DNA of 41,090 nucleotides from Kiritimatiellia bacterium (GCA_028715905.1 JAQUQV010000019.1:1-41090), one strand, 5' to 3'; shown: positions 18,813 through 27,739, counted from the stretch's first letter. Notes: generated by a model not told the origin, from the letters alone. Numbers and translations are program-made.

Positions 18813-19661
18813 TTATTGCTTTTTATCTCCTAAAATTTTTAAACATGCAAGTTTCGTTTTCCAATAGCATGCCCATGCCGCGGTAACGTTTTTCGCGCGG
18901 ATGCGCAAAGCCTGCTCGCCGTGAAACTCTTTGCCGCACATATGCTTCATTTCATTCAAAAACAAACCGGGCCTCAACACAATTTCCAGGACGGCATTGT
19001 TTCCATAATTATAAGGCTTTATCCGGTTTTCGTTTTTCATGGCTTTCATGGCGGCTTTTCGTATCATCCCGGCGGTTAATGCCGGGGCCAGGCACGCCGC
19101 GCCCGTTTCGCTCCGCCCCTCCTTGACCGGCACGCCAACGATTCCGGGCAGCAGCGCCTGCGCTTCCCGCGCGCCGGCGGCATCGCCGGCCATCATGATG
19201 GCCGGGACGCCGAAGTCGCCCGCAATGGCCGCCTCCATCCCTATTTCGCCGATGGACACTCCATTGAGGACAAGGTTCGCTATGTCCCATTCATAAGTGT
19301 GCGGCAGGAGCCCGTCGGCAGTCCCGGCCTTGGAATGGAATCCCAGCAAAATAAGCCCGGCAAAGGTTTCATCAAGGCCGCCGGCCCAGCCGGCCCGGTA
19401 AGGCGGCTTGCCGCAGATGGCTTTGGCATAAACAGGCAGGCGGACCAGATCAATGTTTCTTCCATCACAGTGTTCATCATAGACCACAACTTCATCCGCG
19501 CCGCCCTCCCGCAGCCCTTTCAGGAGCGCCAGCAGATCATGCATGAACATTTCGCGTCCGATTGCATATTCCGCCTTGCCCGGCTCGGCCTGGCTGTAAC
19601 TGACTATGCCGCTTGCGCCTTCAAGATCGCACCTGACCATGTATTTCTTCTTTTTTACCAT
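18813..19661 (-). CDS. M55-family D-aminopeptidase (DppA-like)
   Basis: A 282-residue DppA-like peptidase. Family members form decameric rings that cleave D-Ala-D-Ala or related D-amino acid peptides with two zinc ions. All key positions of B. subtilis DppA can be placed: D12 and E14 (CDLEG), H64 (DEHCDG), H109 (GFHSKAG), H121 (LLPHT) and E139 (GEIGME). The ATG at 19661 lies only four bases after the stop of the URO-D-like gene upstream, which favours this start. No signal peptide is present, so it is probably cytoplasmic. Its place in a sugar-like catabolic operon is unusual. Confidence 0.88.
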   Translation of the reverse strand: MVKKKKYMVRCDLEGASGIVSYSQAEPGKAEYAIGREMFMHDLLALLKGLREGGADEVVVYDEHCDGRNIDLVRLPVYAKAICGKPPYRAGWAGGLDETFAGLILLGFHSKAGTADGLLPHTYEWDIANLVLNGVSIGEIGMEAAIAGDFGVPAIMMAGDAAGAREAQALLPGIVGVPVKEGRSETGAACLAPALTAGMIRKAAMKAMKNENRIKPYNYGNNAVLEIVLRPGLFLNEMKHMCGKEFHGEQALRIRAKNVTAAWACYWKTKLACLKILGDKKQ

Positions 19662-19665
19662 AAAA

Positions 19666-20739
19666 TCAATACCGCCCATATTTGCGGATCGTTTCAAGCG
19701 CATACAGATAATTTTTAAGTTCCACGGAGGGCGGGATGGAATGATCGGAATGATAAATATAACCGCCGCCGGCCATGGCAACAGGCAATTTCCCGGCTAT
19801 TTCCTCCTCTATCTCCGCCGGACTATTGAACCTGGATGTCTCAATTCCTCCCATAAAGGCCAGTTTGCCTTTATACATTTTTTTCAATTTAACGACATCC
19901 ATGCCGGCCTTAACCTCCAAAGGATGCAGACAGTCAACGCCGGCTTCAATCAAGTCCGGAATCAATTCCGCAACATAACCGCAAGAGTGATAAATAACTT
20001 TCATGTTGGTCTGATGCGCGTAATCGCACAGCAATTTATCGTTTTTAAACATAAGTTCGCGGTAAAGCGTTGGAGAAATCAGGGAAGCGTTTTTATATCC
20101 CATATCATTACACAGCCATAATCCGTCGAACGCATATCCCTTTTGCCGCAACAGTTCGCAACTTCCAATAATAAGTTGAGCGACTGTTTTAAACATATCC
20201 CTTGCCGATTCCGGGTCCTCCATCATCAACACAAGTAAATCGTCAATTTTCACGATGTTTTGAAATCTATCAACGCCTGTGGCGGCATAGAATGCCGTGA
20301 ATTTATTCGCCTCCCTGGCCCTGCCGAAATTTTCAAAATTTCCGGCCTTTTCATTGAAACGATCGGCTTCCGGCCGCAGACGCAGTTTGAATTTCTCCCA
20401 ATCGTTCCGTCCGCCAATCGCGTTTTTGACGATGATGGAGCTGGCATCTTTCACTCGTTTTATCACGCTGCCGTCCCGCGTGACTTCAAGATTATAGTCT
20501 TTGCCGGCTTCAATCACCCTCTCGGGCAGACGGGCCGACAAATCTATTCCAAACCGCGCCACATCAAACCGGAAATACTTGGTAAACGAATAATTTTCCG
20601 GAGACCCCCATTTTACGTTCCGCGGCAATCCCTGCGCGTGCCAGGCGTTTATAGCAGCCTCCCAAATGCCATCCTGCATGGGCAATATATCCGGCTCTTT
20701 ATGTTCCAATGCCGCAATTACGCGTTCTCTGGAATTCAT
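19666..20739 (-). CDS. Uroporphyrinogen decarboxylase / MtaA-like family protein
   Basis: A 357-residue URO-D superfamily protein starting MNSRERVIAALEHKEPD, a typical opening for this group. The zinc-type H-x-C motif is in YHSCGYVAELIPDLIEAGVD, followed by LHPLEVKAGMD. GKLAFMGGIETSR and GGGYIYHSDHSIPP are the closing strands. It is related to but clearly different from the gene at 12482-13609, so this is not a tandem duplicate. An AGGAGG lies 12 bases before the chosen ATG at 20739. It is followed within four bases by dppA. Probable zinc- and corrinoid-linked methyl transfer is inference from the H-x-C motif only. Confidence 0.8.
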   Translation of the reverse strand: MNSRERVIAALEHKEPDILPMQDGIWEAAINAWHAQGLPRNVKWGSPENYSFTKYFRFDVARFGIDLSARLPERVIEAGKDYNLEVTRDGSVIKRVKDASSIIVKNAIGGRNDWEKFKLRLRPEADRFNEKAGNFENFGRAREANKFTAFYAATGVDRFQNIVKIDDLLVLMMEDPESARDMFKTVAQLIIGSCELLRQKGYAFDGLWLCNDMGYKNASLISPTLYRELMFKNDKLLCDYAHQTNMKVIYHSCGYVAELIPDLIEAGVDCLHPLEVKAGMDVVKLKKMYKGKLAFMGGIETSRFNSPAEIEEEIAGKLPVAMAGGGYIYHSDHSIPPSVELKNYLYALETIRKYGRY

Positions 20740-20785
20740 AATCGCTTGTTTCCTCCTCAACGCTTTTTGCGCCTGTCGGCCGGGC

Positions 20786-21571
20786 TTATTTTCGCTTATT
20801 CCGTCTCCTTGCATAACTCCGGGCCTTTGCGGCCAGGAAAACCGTATCCATGCCGAGCGCGATGAACGTGAAGCCGTCCTTGACGGCGTTCGCGATTTGT
20901 TTTTCGTCCGGGCGGACAATATGAATTCCGGCGGATTTGCCATGCTTTTTGCATGCAACGGAAACGGTTCGGCAAGCCTGAATAATATCGGGATGCGACA
21001 CTTGCCCCGTCACACCGTAGGAGCCGCTCATATCATAGGGCCCGATAAACGCCCCGTCCACTCCTTCCACCGACAGAATGGCGTTTATGTTTTCAACCGC
21101 CGCCCTGGATTCAATCATGACCACCACGGCCGTATCCCTGTTGGCGGCGGCCGCATATTCATCAAAGTCAATTCCCCAGTTGTTTGCGCGGCAAAACGCA
21201 AAACCCCGGATGCCTTGCGGCGGATATTTTGCCGCCTTGACCGCGTTTTCCGCTTCAGCGGCCGAATTGACCAGCGGCACAATCACGCCCCGCGCCCCGG
21301 CGTCCAGCGTCTGTCTTATGGCGATGGCATCGTTTGCCCGCACGCGGGCCAGGGGAACCGCCCCTTGCCCGGGCATGCTCCTGATCACAGCCGTAAAAGT
21401 TTCAAGGCCTATATCCGTGTGTTCCATGTCCACCGCAAGCCATTCAAATCCCGCCCGGGAAAATATTTCAGAAACCGCCGGGTGGCCGATTTGAATCCAG
21501 GAGCCGACCGCCAGCCGCCTTTCCAATAACGCCTTTTTCACCGGATTGCTGGTTGTTGTGTTTTTGTTCAT
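20786..21571 (-). CDS. HpcH/HpaI-type class II aldolase
   Basis: A 261-residue pyruvate-type aldolase of the HpcH/HpaI family, which cleaves 2-keto-hydroxy acids to pyruvate and an aldehyde. The active-site residues can be placed: H51 (DMEHTD), R76 (PLARVRAND), and metal ligands E154 (MIES) and D180 (GPYDMSGSYG). The length fits the family. Its ATG overlaps the stop of the dehydrogenase gene (ATGA), so the two are translationally coupled. The substrate is probably a sugar-acid derivative, which fits the hydroxyacid dehydrogenase next to it. Confidence 0.9.
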   Translation of the reverse strand: MNKNTTTSNPVKKALLERRLAVGSWIQIGHPAVSEIFSRAGFEWLAVDMEHTDIGLETFTAVIRSMPGQGAVPLARVRANDAIAIRQTLDAGARGVIVPLVNSAAEAENAVKAAKYPPQGIRGFAFCRANNWGIDFDEYAAAANRDTAVVVMIESRAAVENINAILSVEGVDGAFIGPYDMSGSYGVTGQVSHPDIIQACRTVSVACKKHGKSAGIHIVRPDEKQIANAVKDGFTFIALGMDTVFLAAKARSYARRRNKRK

Positions 21572-22458
21572 ATTTCTTTGACCAGATTTTCCAGAGCCTG
21601 CCGCTCCATTACCAGCCGCGCCTCTTTCGCGTTTGAGCCGACGTGGGCCGTCAACACGACGTTCTCAAGATTTGCCAGCGGCCCCGCATAGGGTTCATTT
21701 TCAAAACAGTCAAGGGCCGCGCCGGAAAGATGTCCCCGGGTCAGCGCGTCATAAAGCGCTTCTTCGTCAACCAGGCCGCCGCGCGCGGTGTTGACCAGCA
21801 TGGCGCCTGTTTGCATGGCAAAAATACGTTCGCGATTCAGCAGATGATGATTTTCAGCGGTGTGCGGCACGTGCAGGCTGACTATATCCGAATCGCGGAG
21901 CAGTTCTTCCAATGCGCACAACCGGCAAAAAGAAGCGGCCTTGACATAGGGGTCATAGCCCAGCACGTTGCAGCCGAAAGTCTTGAGCAGTTTGGCCGTG
22001 TAACCTCCTATTCTCCCGCAGCCGATCAGGCCGACCGTTTTGCCGGCCAGGAGAAACCCCATGGGGCGCGGCCATTTTCCGAGCCTGATTTGCCTGTCCA
22101 TGACGCTGATTTTTCTCAGCCCGGCAAGCATCAAAGCCACGGCCAGCTCCGCCACGGCCGGGGTCGGCGCATCCGGCGTGTTCGCGACCTTGATGCCCAG
22201 TTCAGAGGCGGCCTGTAAATCCACGGAATCAAGCCCGATCCCGCACCTTGATATGACCTTCAGGAAAGGCGCGCGCGCCATGGTGTTCCTGGTCAACGGC
22301 TCAATGCCGGCGATCATGCCCGTCGGCCGATGCCGTTGAATCAAGTCGTCCGCCTCTTGTTCGGAAAGTTTCCGGCCGTACGGATTTTTTACAACCTTGA
22401 AATCCGCGGGGAAATCGTTGAGCAGGAATTCTTCCGTGGTGATGAGAATATTTTTCAT
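21568..22458 (-). CDS. D-isomer-specific 2-hydroxyacid dehydrogenase
   Basis: A 296-residue NAD(P)-dependent dehydrogenase. The Rossmann motif GLIGCGRIGG is at about residues 143-152. The catalytic residues are R226 (NTARGGLVDE), E255 (FENEPY) and H272 (LTAHVGSN). It would interconvert a 2-keto acid and a D-2-hydroxy acid. There is no C-terminal ACT domain, so it is not a full-length SerA-type phosphoglycerate dehydrogenase. It follows the FAD oxidoreductase after 41 bases and overlaps the aldolase gene by four bases. Confidence 0.92.
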   Translation of the reverse strand: MKNILITTEEFLLNDFPADFKVVKNPYGRKLSEQEADDLIQRHRPTGMIAGIEPLTRNTMARAPFLKVISRCGIGLDSVDLQAASELGIKVANTPDAPTPAVAELAVALMLAGLRKISVMDRQIRLGKWPRPMGFLLAGKTVGLIGCGRIGGYTAKLLKTFGCNVLGYDPYVKAASFCRLCALEELLRDSDIVSLHVPHTAENHHLLNRERIFAMQTGAMLVNTARGGLVDEEALYDALTRGHLSGAALDCFENEPYAGPLANLENVVLTAHVGSNAKEARLVMERQALENLVKEI

Positions 22459-22499
22459 TTGCCGCCGCTCCGGATAATTGTCCCTGCCGGACTTTGCGT

Positions 22500-23927
22500 T
22501 TATAAAACAACCTTCTGTTTAAGCAGTCTTTCCCTCAATTGCCGGGCATTTAAATCCTTCGGCTTGACTTTGCCGTTCAGGCACAGGGCCGCCGCCGTTC
22601 CGGCCGCCTCGCCGGTTATCATGCACTGGGCCGTGCCGCGCGTGCAGCCGAACGCTTCGTGCGTTACGGAAATGCACCGCCCCGCCAGCAGCAGATTGTC
22701 AATGCCTTTCGCAACCAGGCTCCTGTAAGGAATGGAAAATGACCAGCGCCGAAGGGCGCGTTCTTTGAGTTCTTTTCGGACCGGAGCGTCCACCGGATGC
22801 GCCCCGCGCCCGATGCCGTCCTCAAATTCGCGCATATTGAAAATGTCGTCTATGGTCAACACGTATTCCCCCCGCACAAGCCGCGTTTCCCGCACGCCGA
22901 TCTGCGGACAATCCAGCAGATACATCTTTTCAAAACCGGGTATTTTCCTGATTTTTTGGCACCAGGCATGCACCATTTTGGTTATGGTTATCTCTGCCCG
23001 GGTAAGGTCCGCCGCCGAAGCGCCGTTGCCATGACAACATGGGCAGCACAAGGTAACCACTCCTTCCATGGGAAGGTTGTAGACCTGGATGAAATATGGG
23101 CTGAAATCGGTCTTGACGTTGATCGTCATCATTTCTCCTCCTTTCAGCTTTTCCGCGGCTTCTTCCAGGCTCAACAACGCGCAGCCCTGGATCTGAAATA
23201 TTTCGGGGTTGGTTCTTAAGTATCCAAATAGTTTCGCCAAGTTGACATTCCCGACCCGGAACATCACCCCCATGGCCGAGAGAGAGTTTGACTTGCCGTT
23301 GGCCAGTTTTGCCACCTTGCATATGTCAAATTCAGCGCCGGACCGCGCGGCAACGTCGCCGTCGCCGGTCGCGTCAATTATCGTTTTTCCCAGGATGGCC
23401 TGCCTTCCGGATTTGTTTTCCACAATCACGCCCTTTACCGTGTTTTTTTCCTTTATCACGCCAACAATCCACGAATGAAGCAGCAGCTCAACTCCCGCCT
23501 TCTGAAGCATGGTCAAAAGCAAATATTTGAATTCCTCGGAATTGGTGAAAACGTAACTTCCGGCCTTGCCGCCGGTCCCGATGCCCGCGCCCGTTTCAAG
23601 CAGTTTTTCCGTGATTTCCATGGAAATGCCGCCGACAATCTGCACCTCCGCCGGATTTTTCGCCAGTTGCGCCAGAACGTTTTTGTAATCCGAATGTTCC
23701 GTGGAATGAACGACGTATTTGGTCAAGCCCGCGTTGCCGGCCGTCATCATGCCGCCCAGGAAGCCATAACGCTCAATTAAAATGGTTTTTGCGCCGTTGC
23801 GGGCGGCCGCAAGCGCGGCTGCCACTCCGGCGGTCCCGCCGCCGGCCACTATCACATCCGTTTCGCCGACAATCCGGGACTCAACCTCATTCCTAAATGT
23901 CCCGCCGATTTTCAAATTCCGATTCAT
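22500..23927 (-). CDS. FAD-dependent oxidoreductase (FAD_oxidored family)
   Basis: A 475-residue flavoprotein, first gene of the catabolic operon. DVIVAGGGTAGVAAALAAAR with AKTILIERYGFLGGMM is the FAD-binding Rossmann start, and TIIDATGDGDVAARSGA and GRCISVTHEAFG are the later FAD-contacting segments. Such proteins are common in Lentisphaerota and relatives next to carbohydrate genes, with unknown substrates. No signal peptide is seen. GGAG sits six bases before the ATG. Co-operation with the dehydrogenase and aldolase in oxidising a sugar or sugar acid is inference. Confidence 0.85.
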   Translation of the reverse strand: MNRNLKIGGTFRNEVESRIVGETDVIVAGGGTAGVAAALAAARNGAKTILIERYGFLGGMMTAGNAGLTKYVVHSTEHSDYKNVLAQLAKNPAEVQIVGGISMEITEKLLETGAGIGTGGKAGSYVFTNSEEFKYLLLTMLQKAGVELLLHSWIVGVIKEKNTVKGVIVENKSGRQAILGKTIIDATGDGDVAARSGAEFDICKVAKLANGKSNSLSAMGVMFRVGNVNLAKLFGYLRTNPEIFQIQGCALLSLEEAAEKLKGGEMMTINVKTDFSPYFIQVYNLPMEGVVTLCCPCCHGNGASAADLTRAEITITKMVHAWCQKIRKIPGFEKMYLLDCPQIGVRETRLVRGEYVLTIDDIFNMREFEDGIGRGAHPVDAPVRKELKERALRRWSFSIPYRSLVAKGIDNLLLAGRCISVTHEAFGCTRGTAQCMITGEAAGTAAALCLNGKVKPKDLNARQLRERLLKQKVVL

Positions 23928-24040
23928 GGCTTACTCCATTAGTGTTTAATCAGTCTTTGATGATTTAAACTGCAAGCGGTCCCAAAATCCATAAAAAAAA
24001 AGCGCAAAAAGCGGACATTTGTGTCGGAAAAAGGACAAAC

Positions 24041-24172
24041 ATGAGTTACAGTGGAATTGCCCGCCGAGGGAGCCGGTCGCTTGCGGCGCGGCAATCATGT
24101 TCTCCCGCGGGATATATTCCGCCGATGTCAATCATCCGCGTGGAAAGCGGCAAAATGCTGCTTATGCAGTAA
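24041..24172 (+). CDS. Possible 43-codon small ORF
   Basis: An ATG at 24041 is preceded by AAGGA with a five-base spacer, the best ribosome-binding site in this region. It opens 43 codons ending in TAA. The product is basic, with no membrane segment, and I do not recognise it. It might be a leader peptide, a remnant of a lost gene, or chance. Confidence 0.2.
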   Translation: MSYSGIARRGSRSLAARQSCSPAGYIPPMSIIRVESGKMLLMQ

Positions 24173-24212
24173 TCCCACTGCGATCAAAACCTGAACCACG
24201 CCAATTTTTTTC

Positions 24213-24241
24213 TTGCTTTGCCGGACAAACCGGAGCATAAA
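24213..24241 (+). promoter_or_regulatory. Candidate promoter of the SNF2 helicase gene
   Basis: TTGCTT (24213-24218) is followed after 17 bases by CATAAA (24236-24241). Each box is only a partial match to consensus. A start site near 24248 would leave almost no leader before the ATG at 24250, and an in-frame stop at 24238 rules out an upstream start. Confidence 0.35.
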
Positions 24242-24249
24242 ACGTCTTC

Positions 24250-27200
24250 ATGAGTCTGGAGCAGGCATGCGCCCATTTGTTTTCATTAAAATCCCGTGAA
24301 AACGGCGCAAACCATTTTCATAGCGGCCGCGTGCGGACGCTGGAATTCCATCCGAAGTTTTATGACGCCGAAGTGCGCGATTTGACGGCTCGCCAGGTAG
24401 AATTGGAATTGGACGGTCAAAACCTGATTGCCATATGTTCATGCGCGCATGCCCGCGGCGGTAATTTGTGCGAACATATGTGGGCCGCGATTCTGGACGC
24501 GGACCAGCGCCACGTTCTTCAGCCCAAGTCCGCGACCACGCCGCTGCCGGTCGTCAACATGAGCGAAGATTATTTCGGACCGGACGATTTGCTTTTTGCG
24601 GATGATAACGCCGATGCGGAGAAACCCGAAATTTGGGAAGACCGCCGTGGCTCGAAACGCGGCCGGTTGTCCGACCCGTTCGGCGCCGTTCTCAACCTGT
24701 TGCGCATCAGCGGTCAGATGCAACCGGTCCAGCCGCGCAAACCCAAACCGCCAGGCTGGAAACAGTTGTTGATTGCCGACTGTTCAGCCGCCGGCCATCT
24801 CCAAACGCAGGCGTTGCGGGAACGGGAAATCAGGTACCAAACCTCTTTCTATGATCATAGTTGCAACGCGGATTTGCAGTTGCTTGTCGAACTGCGCGAG
24901 CGAAAGTCGAACGGCCAATGGGGCACGTGGAAAAACGGGAAGCTGGATTTTTTGGCCGTGGAACAACTGACCGATCCGCTGGACCGGAAAATCCTTGGCC
25001 TGCTTGAAGGCGTCAGGACGGTCTATGACTATGGCGGAAGGACAGCAGACGCCAACTATCGATTGCGCGGCGCGGCCCTGGCGCACTTGCTGCCGGACTT
25101 GTGCGCCACCGGCAGATTTCACCTGAAATCCGACGGCCGACTTCCGCCTGCGGTTTTGCGCTATGACGATGGGCGCCCTTGGGCCGTCACGGTCGAGATG
25201 ACGCCCGGCGCGCGCGGCAAGTATCAAGTCACGGCCAGATTACGCCGCGACCAGGAATCCCGCGAACTCAGTGCGGCACGCGGATGGCTGAGCGGCGGCT
25301 GGATTTTTTTCAGGGACACGGTTGCCCGTTACGACAATGGAATGAACCCGGGGTTCCTGCGTTGTTTCCACCACCACCCGGAAATCGGGGTGCCGGAAGC
25401 CGATGTCCGGGAATGCGTCAAAACGCTCTACACCCAGACCTGGGCGGAGCGCTTGATAATTCCGCCCCACCTGCGCCTGGAGGAAATCGTTGTCCGGCCC
25501 AGGCCCGAATTACGAGTTAAAAAAGCGCGCGCGTATTATTCGGTTGACACTTTGGTCGCCGAACTCGGATTCGATTATAACGGACAGAAAATCTCATCGG
25601 TCGAGGGCCGGACCTGCCTGTTTCCGCGGGAAACCGGTCAGGCGGTGCGCCGCGACCTGGCGGCGGAGTTCAAATGCCGTCAGGCTTTGGACGCGCTTGG
25701 ATTCAAAACCGCCGTATATATTGAAAGCGACGGCTATAATCTGCAGATTGCGGCCCAGCGCTTTCCGGCCGCCGTTGCCGCGCTGCTGCGGGAAGGTTGG
25801 CATATTGAGGCCGATGGCAAGCTATATCGTTCGCCAACGTCTTTTGCTTTTACGGTATCCTCCGGCGTGGACTGGTTTGAACTGCGCGGAGCCGCCCGCT
25901 TTGAACAAATGACCGTGGAATTGCCCACGCTGCTGCGCGCCCTGGGCGACGGCCAACGTTTGATTGCCCTGGGCGACGGAACCATGGGCGTCCTGCCCGA
26001 AGACTGGCTGGCCAAGATCGGAATGTTCAGGGGGGTTGGCAAGGAGCGGGAAGACCATATCCGTTTCCAGCGGACTCAGGCGGCGGTGCTGGATGCCATG
26101 CTGGCCGAATCCGAGACCGCATTCGACGAGCAATTCAAACGCCTCCGGCGGGAACTGCGCGCCTTCGAAGCCATCACGCCGCGCGATGCCGGAGCTGGAT
26201 TTCATGGACAATTGCGGCCATATCAGCGCGACGGCATGGGCTGGTTCGAGTTCCTGCGCCGTTTCGGGTTCGGCGGCTGTCTGGCCGACGATATGGGGTT
26301 AGGCAAGACCATCCAGGTGCTGGCCATGCTCGACGCGCGGCGCGAAGAACGCCTGCAAACCAGCGCCGCGGCGAACGAACCGACGCTAGTGGTGACACCG
26401 CGCTCGCTGATTTTCAACTGGCTGGCGGAGGCCCGGCGTTTCACCCCGGCCCTGAAAATTCTGGATCATACCGGTCAGCAACGCCTGAAAGGCGCGGCGC
26501 ATTTCGGCGAATACGACATGGTGTTGACGACTTACGGCGCTTTACGCCGCGATATTTTTAAGCTTAAGGATGTGGCGTACGATTATGTTATCCTGGACGA
26601 ATCCCAGACCATCAAAAACCACCAGGCGCTAACGACCAAAGCCGTGCGGCTTCTGCGGGGCCAACATCGTCTGGCGCTCAGCGGCACGCCGATCGAAAAC
26701 CACCTCGGCGAATTGTGGAGCCTCTTTGAATTCCTCAATCCAGGCATGCTGGGCGCGGTCGCGGCTTTCAAACGCGCCGGCGTCTTGCGCGAGCCCGACG
26801 AGGAAACGCGCGTTTGGCTGGCGCGGGCTTTGCGGCCATTCATCCTGCGTCGCAAAAAATCCCAAGTTGCCCGCGACCTGCCGGAGAAAATAGAAGAGAC
26901 CGTCTACTGCGAACTGGGCGCCGAGCAACGCCGCCTTTACGACGAATTGCGCAATCATTACCGCGTCGTTCTCACGCAAAAAGTGGCGCGGGACGGCCTG
27001 AATAAATCGAAAATCCAGGTGCTTGAAGCCCTCCTGCGTCTGCGCCAGGCGGCCTGCCATCCGGGATTGATTGACTCGGCATACCGGGAAGTCAAGAGCG
27101 CCAAACTTGATGCGCTCCAAGCCCAGGCCGCCGAGGTGACCGAGGAAGGTCACAAGGCTCTGATATTCTCACAGTTCACCAGCCTCCTGGCCATAACGCG

Positions 27201-27603
27201 CGAACGCCTGGACAAAGCCAAAATTCCTTACGCCTATCTTGATGGGCAAACCGCGGACCGCCAGGCGAGCGTCGAGCGGTTTCAGTCAGATCCGGAATGT
27301 AAACTGTTCCTGATCAGCCTCAAGGCCGGCGGACTTGGGCTGAACCTGACGGCGGCCGAGTATATTTTCCTGCTCGATCCCTGGTGGAATCCGGCGGTAG
27401 AGGCCCAGGCAATAGACCGCGCCCATCGCATCGGGCAAACGCAAAAAGTGTTTGCCTATCGCCTGATTGCGCGCGACACAGTCGAGGAAAAAGTGCTTGA
27501 ACTCCAAAACTCCAAACGCGCCCTGGCCGACGCCATCATCACCGCCGACAATAGTCTCATCGGCGGTCTGACCAGCGCGGACTTGGAGCTGTTGCTGTCG
27601 TGA
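24250..27603 (+). CDS. SNF2-family helicase/ATPase with SWIM zinc finger
   Basis: A 1117-residue SWI2/SNF2 protein that should use ATP to move on double-stranded DNA and remodel bound protein. The N-terminal SWIM zinc finger is C63-x-C65-x8-C74-x-H76. A long middle region fits the bacterial SNF2-associated domain. The motor holds Walker A DDMGLGKT (about 680-687), motif II DESQ (about 782-785, where DEAQ is usual), SGTPIENHLGELWSLFEFLNP (given in part), SLKAGGLGLNL and DRAHRIGQT (about 1056-1064) with the arginine finger. Length fits the family. It has no ribosome-binding site and may be translated from a near-leaderless message. It stands alone between the catabolic operon and the AraC gene. 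A housekeeping or defence role cannot be separated from sequence. Confidence 0.92.
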   Translation: MSLEQACAHLFSLKSRENGANHFHSGRVRTLEFHPKFYDAEVRDLTARQVELELDGQNLIAICSCAHARGGNLCEHMWAAILDADQRHVLQPKSATTPLPVVNMSEDYFGPDDLLFADDNADAEKPEIWEDRRGSKRGRLSDPFGAVLNLLRISGQMQPVQPRKPKPPGWKQLLIADCSAAGHLQTQALREREIRYQTSFYDHSCNADLQLLVELRERKSNGQWGTWKNGKLDFLAVEQLTDPLDRKILGLLEGVRTVYDYGGRTADANYRLRGAALAHLLPDLCATGRFHLKSDGRLPPAVLRYDDGRPWAVTVEMTPGARGKYQVTARLRRDQESRELSAARGWLSGGWIFFRDTVARYDNGMNPGFLRCFHHHPEIGVPEADVRECVKTLYTQTWAERLIIPPHLRLEEIVVRPRPELRVKKARAYYSVDTLVAELGFDYNGQKISSVEGRTCLFPRETGQAVRRDLAAEFKCRQALDALGFKTAVYIESDGYNLQIAAQRFPAAVAALLREGWHIEADGKLYRSPTSFAFTVSSGVDWFELRGAARFEQMTVELPTLLRALGDGQRLIALGDGTMGVLPEDWLAKIGMFRGVGKEREDHIRFQRTQAAVLDAMLAESETAFDEQFKRLRRELRAFEAITPRDAGAGFHGQLRPYQRDGMGWFEFLRRFGFGGCLADDMGLGKTIQVLAMLDARREERLQTSAAANEPTLVVTPRSLIFNWLAEARRFTPALKILDHTGQQRLKGAAHFGEYDMVLTTYGALRRDIFKLKDVAYDYVILDESQTIKNHQALTTKAVRLLRGQHRLALSGTPIENHLGELWSLFEFLNPGMLGAVAAFKRAGVLREPDEETRVWLARALRPFILRRKKSQVARDLPEKIEETVYCELGAEQRRLYDELRNHYRVVLTQKVARDGLNKSKIQVLEALLRLRQAACHPGLIDSAYREVKSAKLDALQAQAAEVTEEGHKALIFSQFTSLLAITRERLDKAKIPYAYLDGQTADRQASVERFQSDPECKLFLISLKAGGLGLNLTAAEYIFLLDPWWNPAVEAQAIDRAHRIGQTQKVFAYRLIARDTVEEKVLELQNSKRALADAIITADNSLIGGLTSADLELLLS

Positions 27604-27739
27604 TAATCTTCTTGTAATGGCGGAAACGATATTTTTAATTCCCCTTAAAAATAAAAAGTATACCATGCCGCGCAATCAATGCCAGACGATCGCGCGCAGA
27701 ACCCGCCGGAATCATGGGGCGAAACGCATTGATTCTCGC

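Larger units (their letters stand above)
23928..24249. promoter_or_regulatory. Divergent regulatory region between catabolic operon and helicase gene
   Basis: This 322-base region must hold the promoter of the minus-strand catabolic operon and that of the plus-strand helicase. No strong minus-strand promoter is visible; TTGCAG with a weak GATTAA 18 bases on is the best I found. Two GGACA motifs lie exactly 20 bases apart (24013 and 24033), and the octamer GGACAAAC at 24033 recurs at 24223. The segment CGGACATTTGTGTCGG (24012-24027) is an imperfect dyad. These could bind the nearby AraC regulator, whose family often uses direct repeats about two helical turns apart. Confidence 0.4.

Noticed and set aside
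12482-20739. Heme-biosynthesis hemE genes
   Set aside because: The proteins carry the H-x-C zinc motif of MtaA/CmuA-like members, and no other heme gene is present.
24250-27603. Known anti-phage defence system containing the SNF2 helicase
   Set aside because: No methylase, nuclease or phospholipase-D-like partner lies beside it, and it matches the common stand-alone bacterial SNF2 layout.
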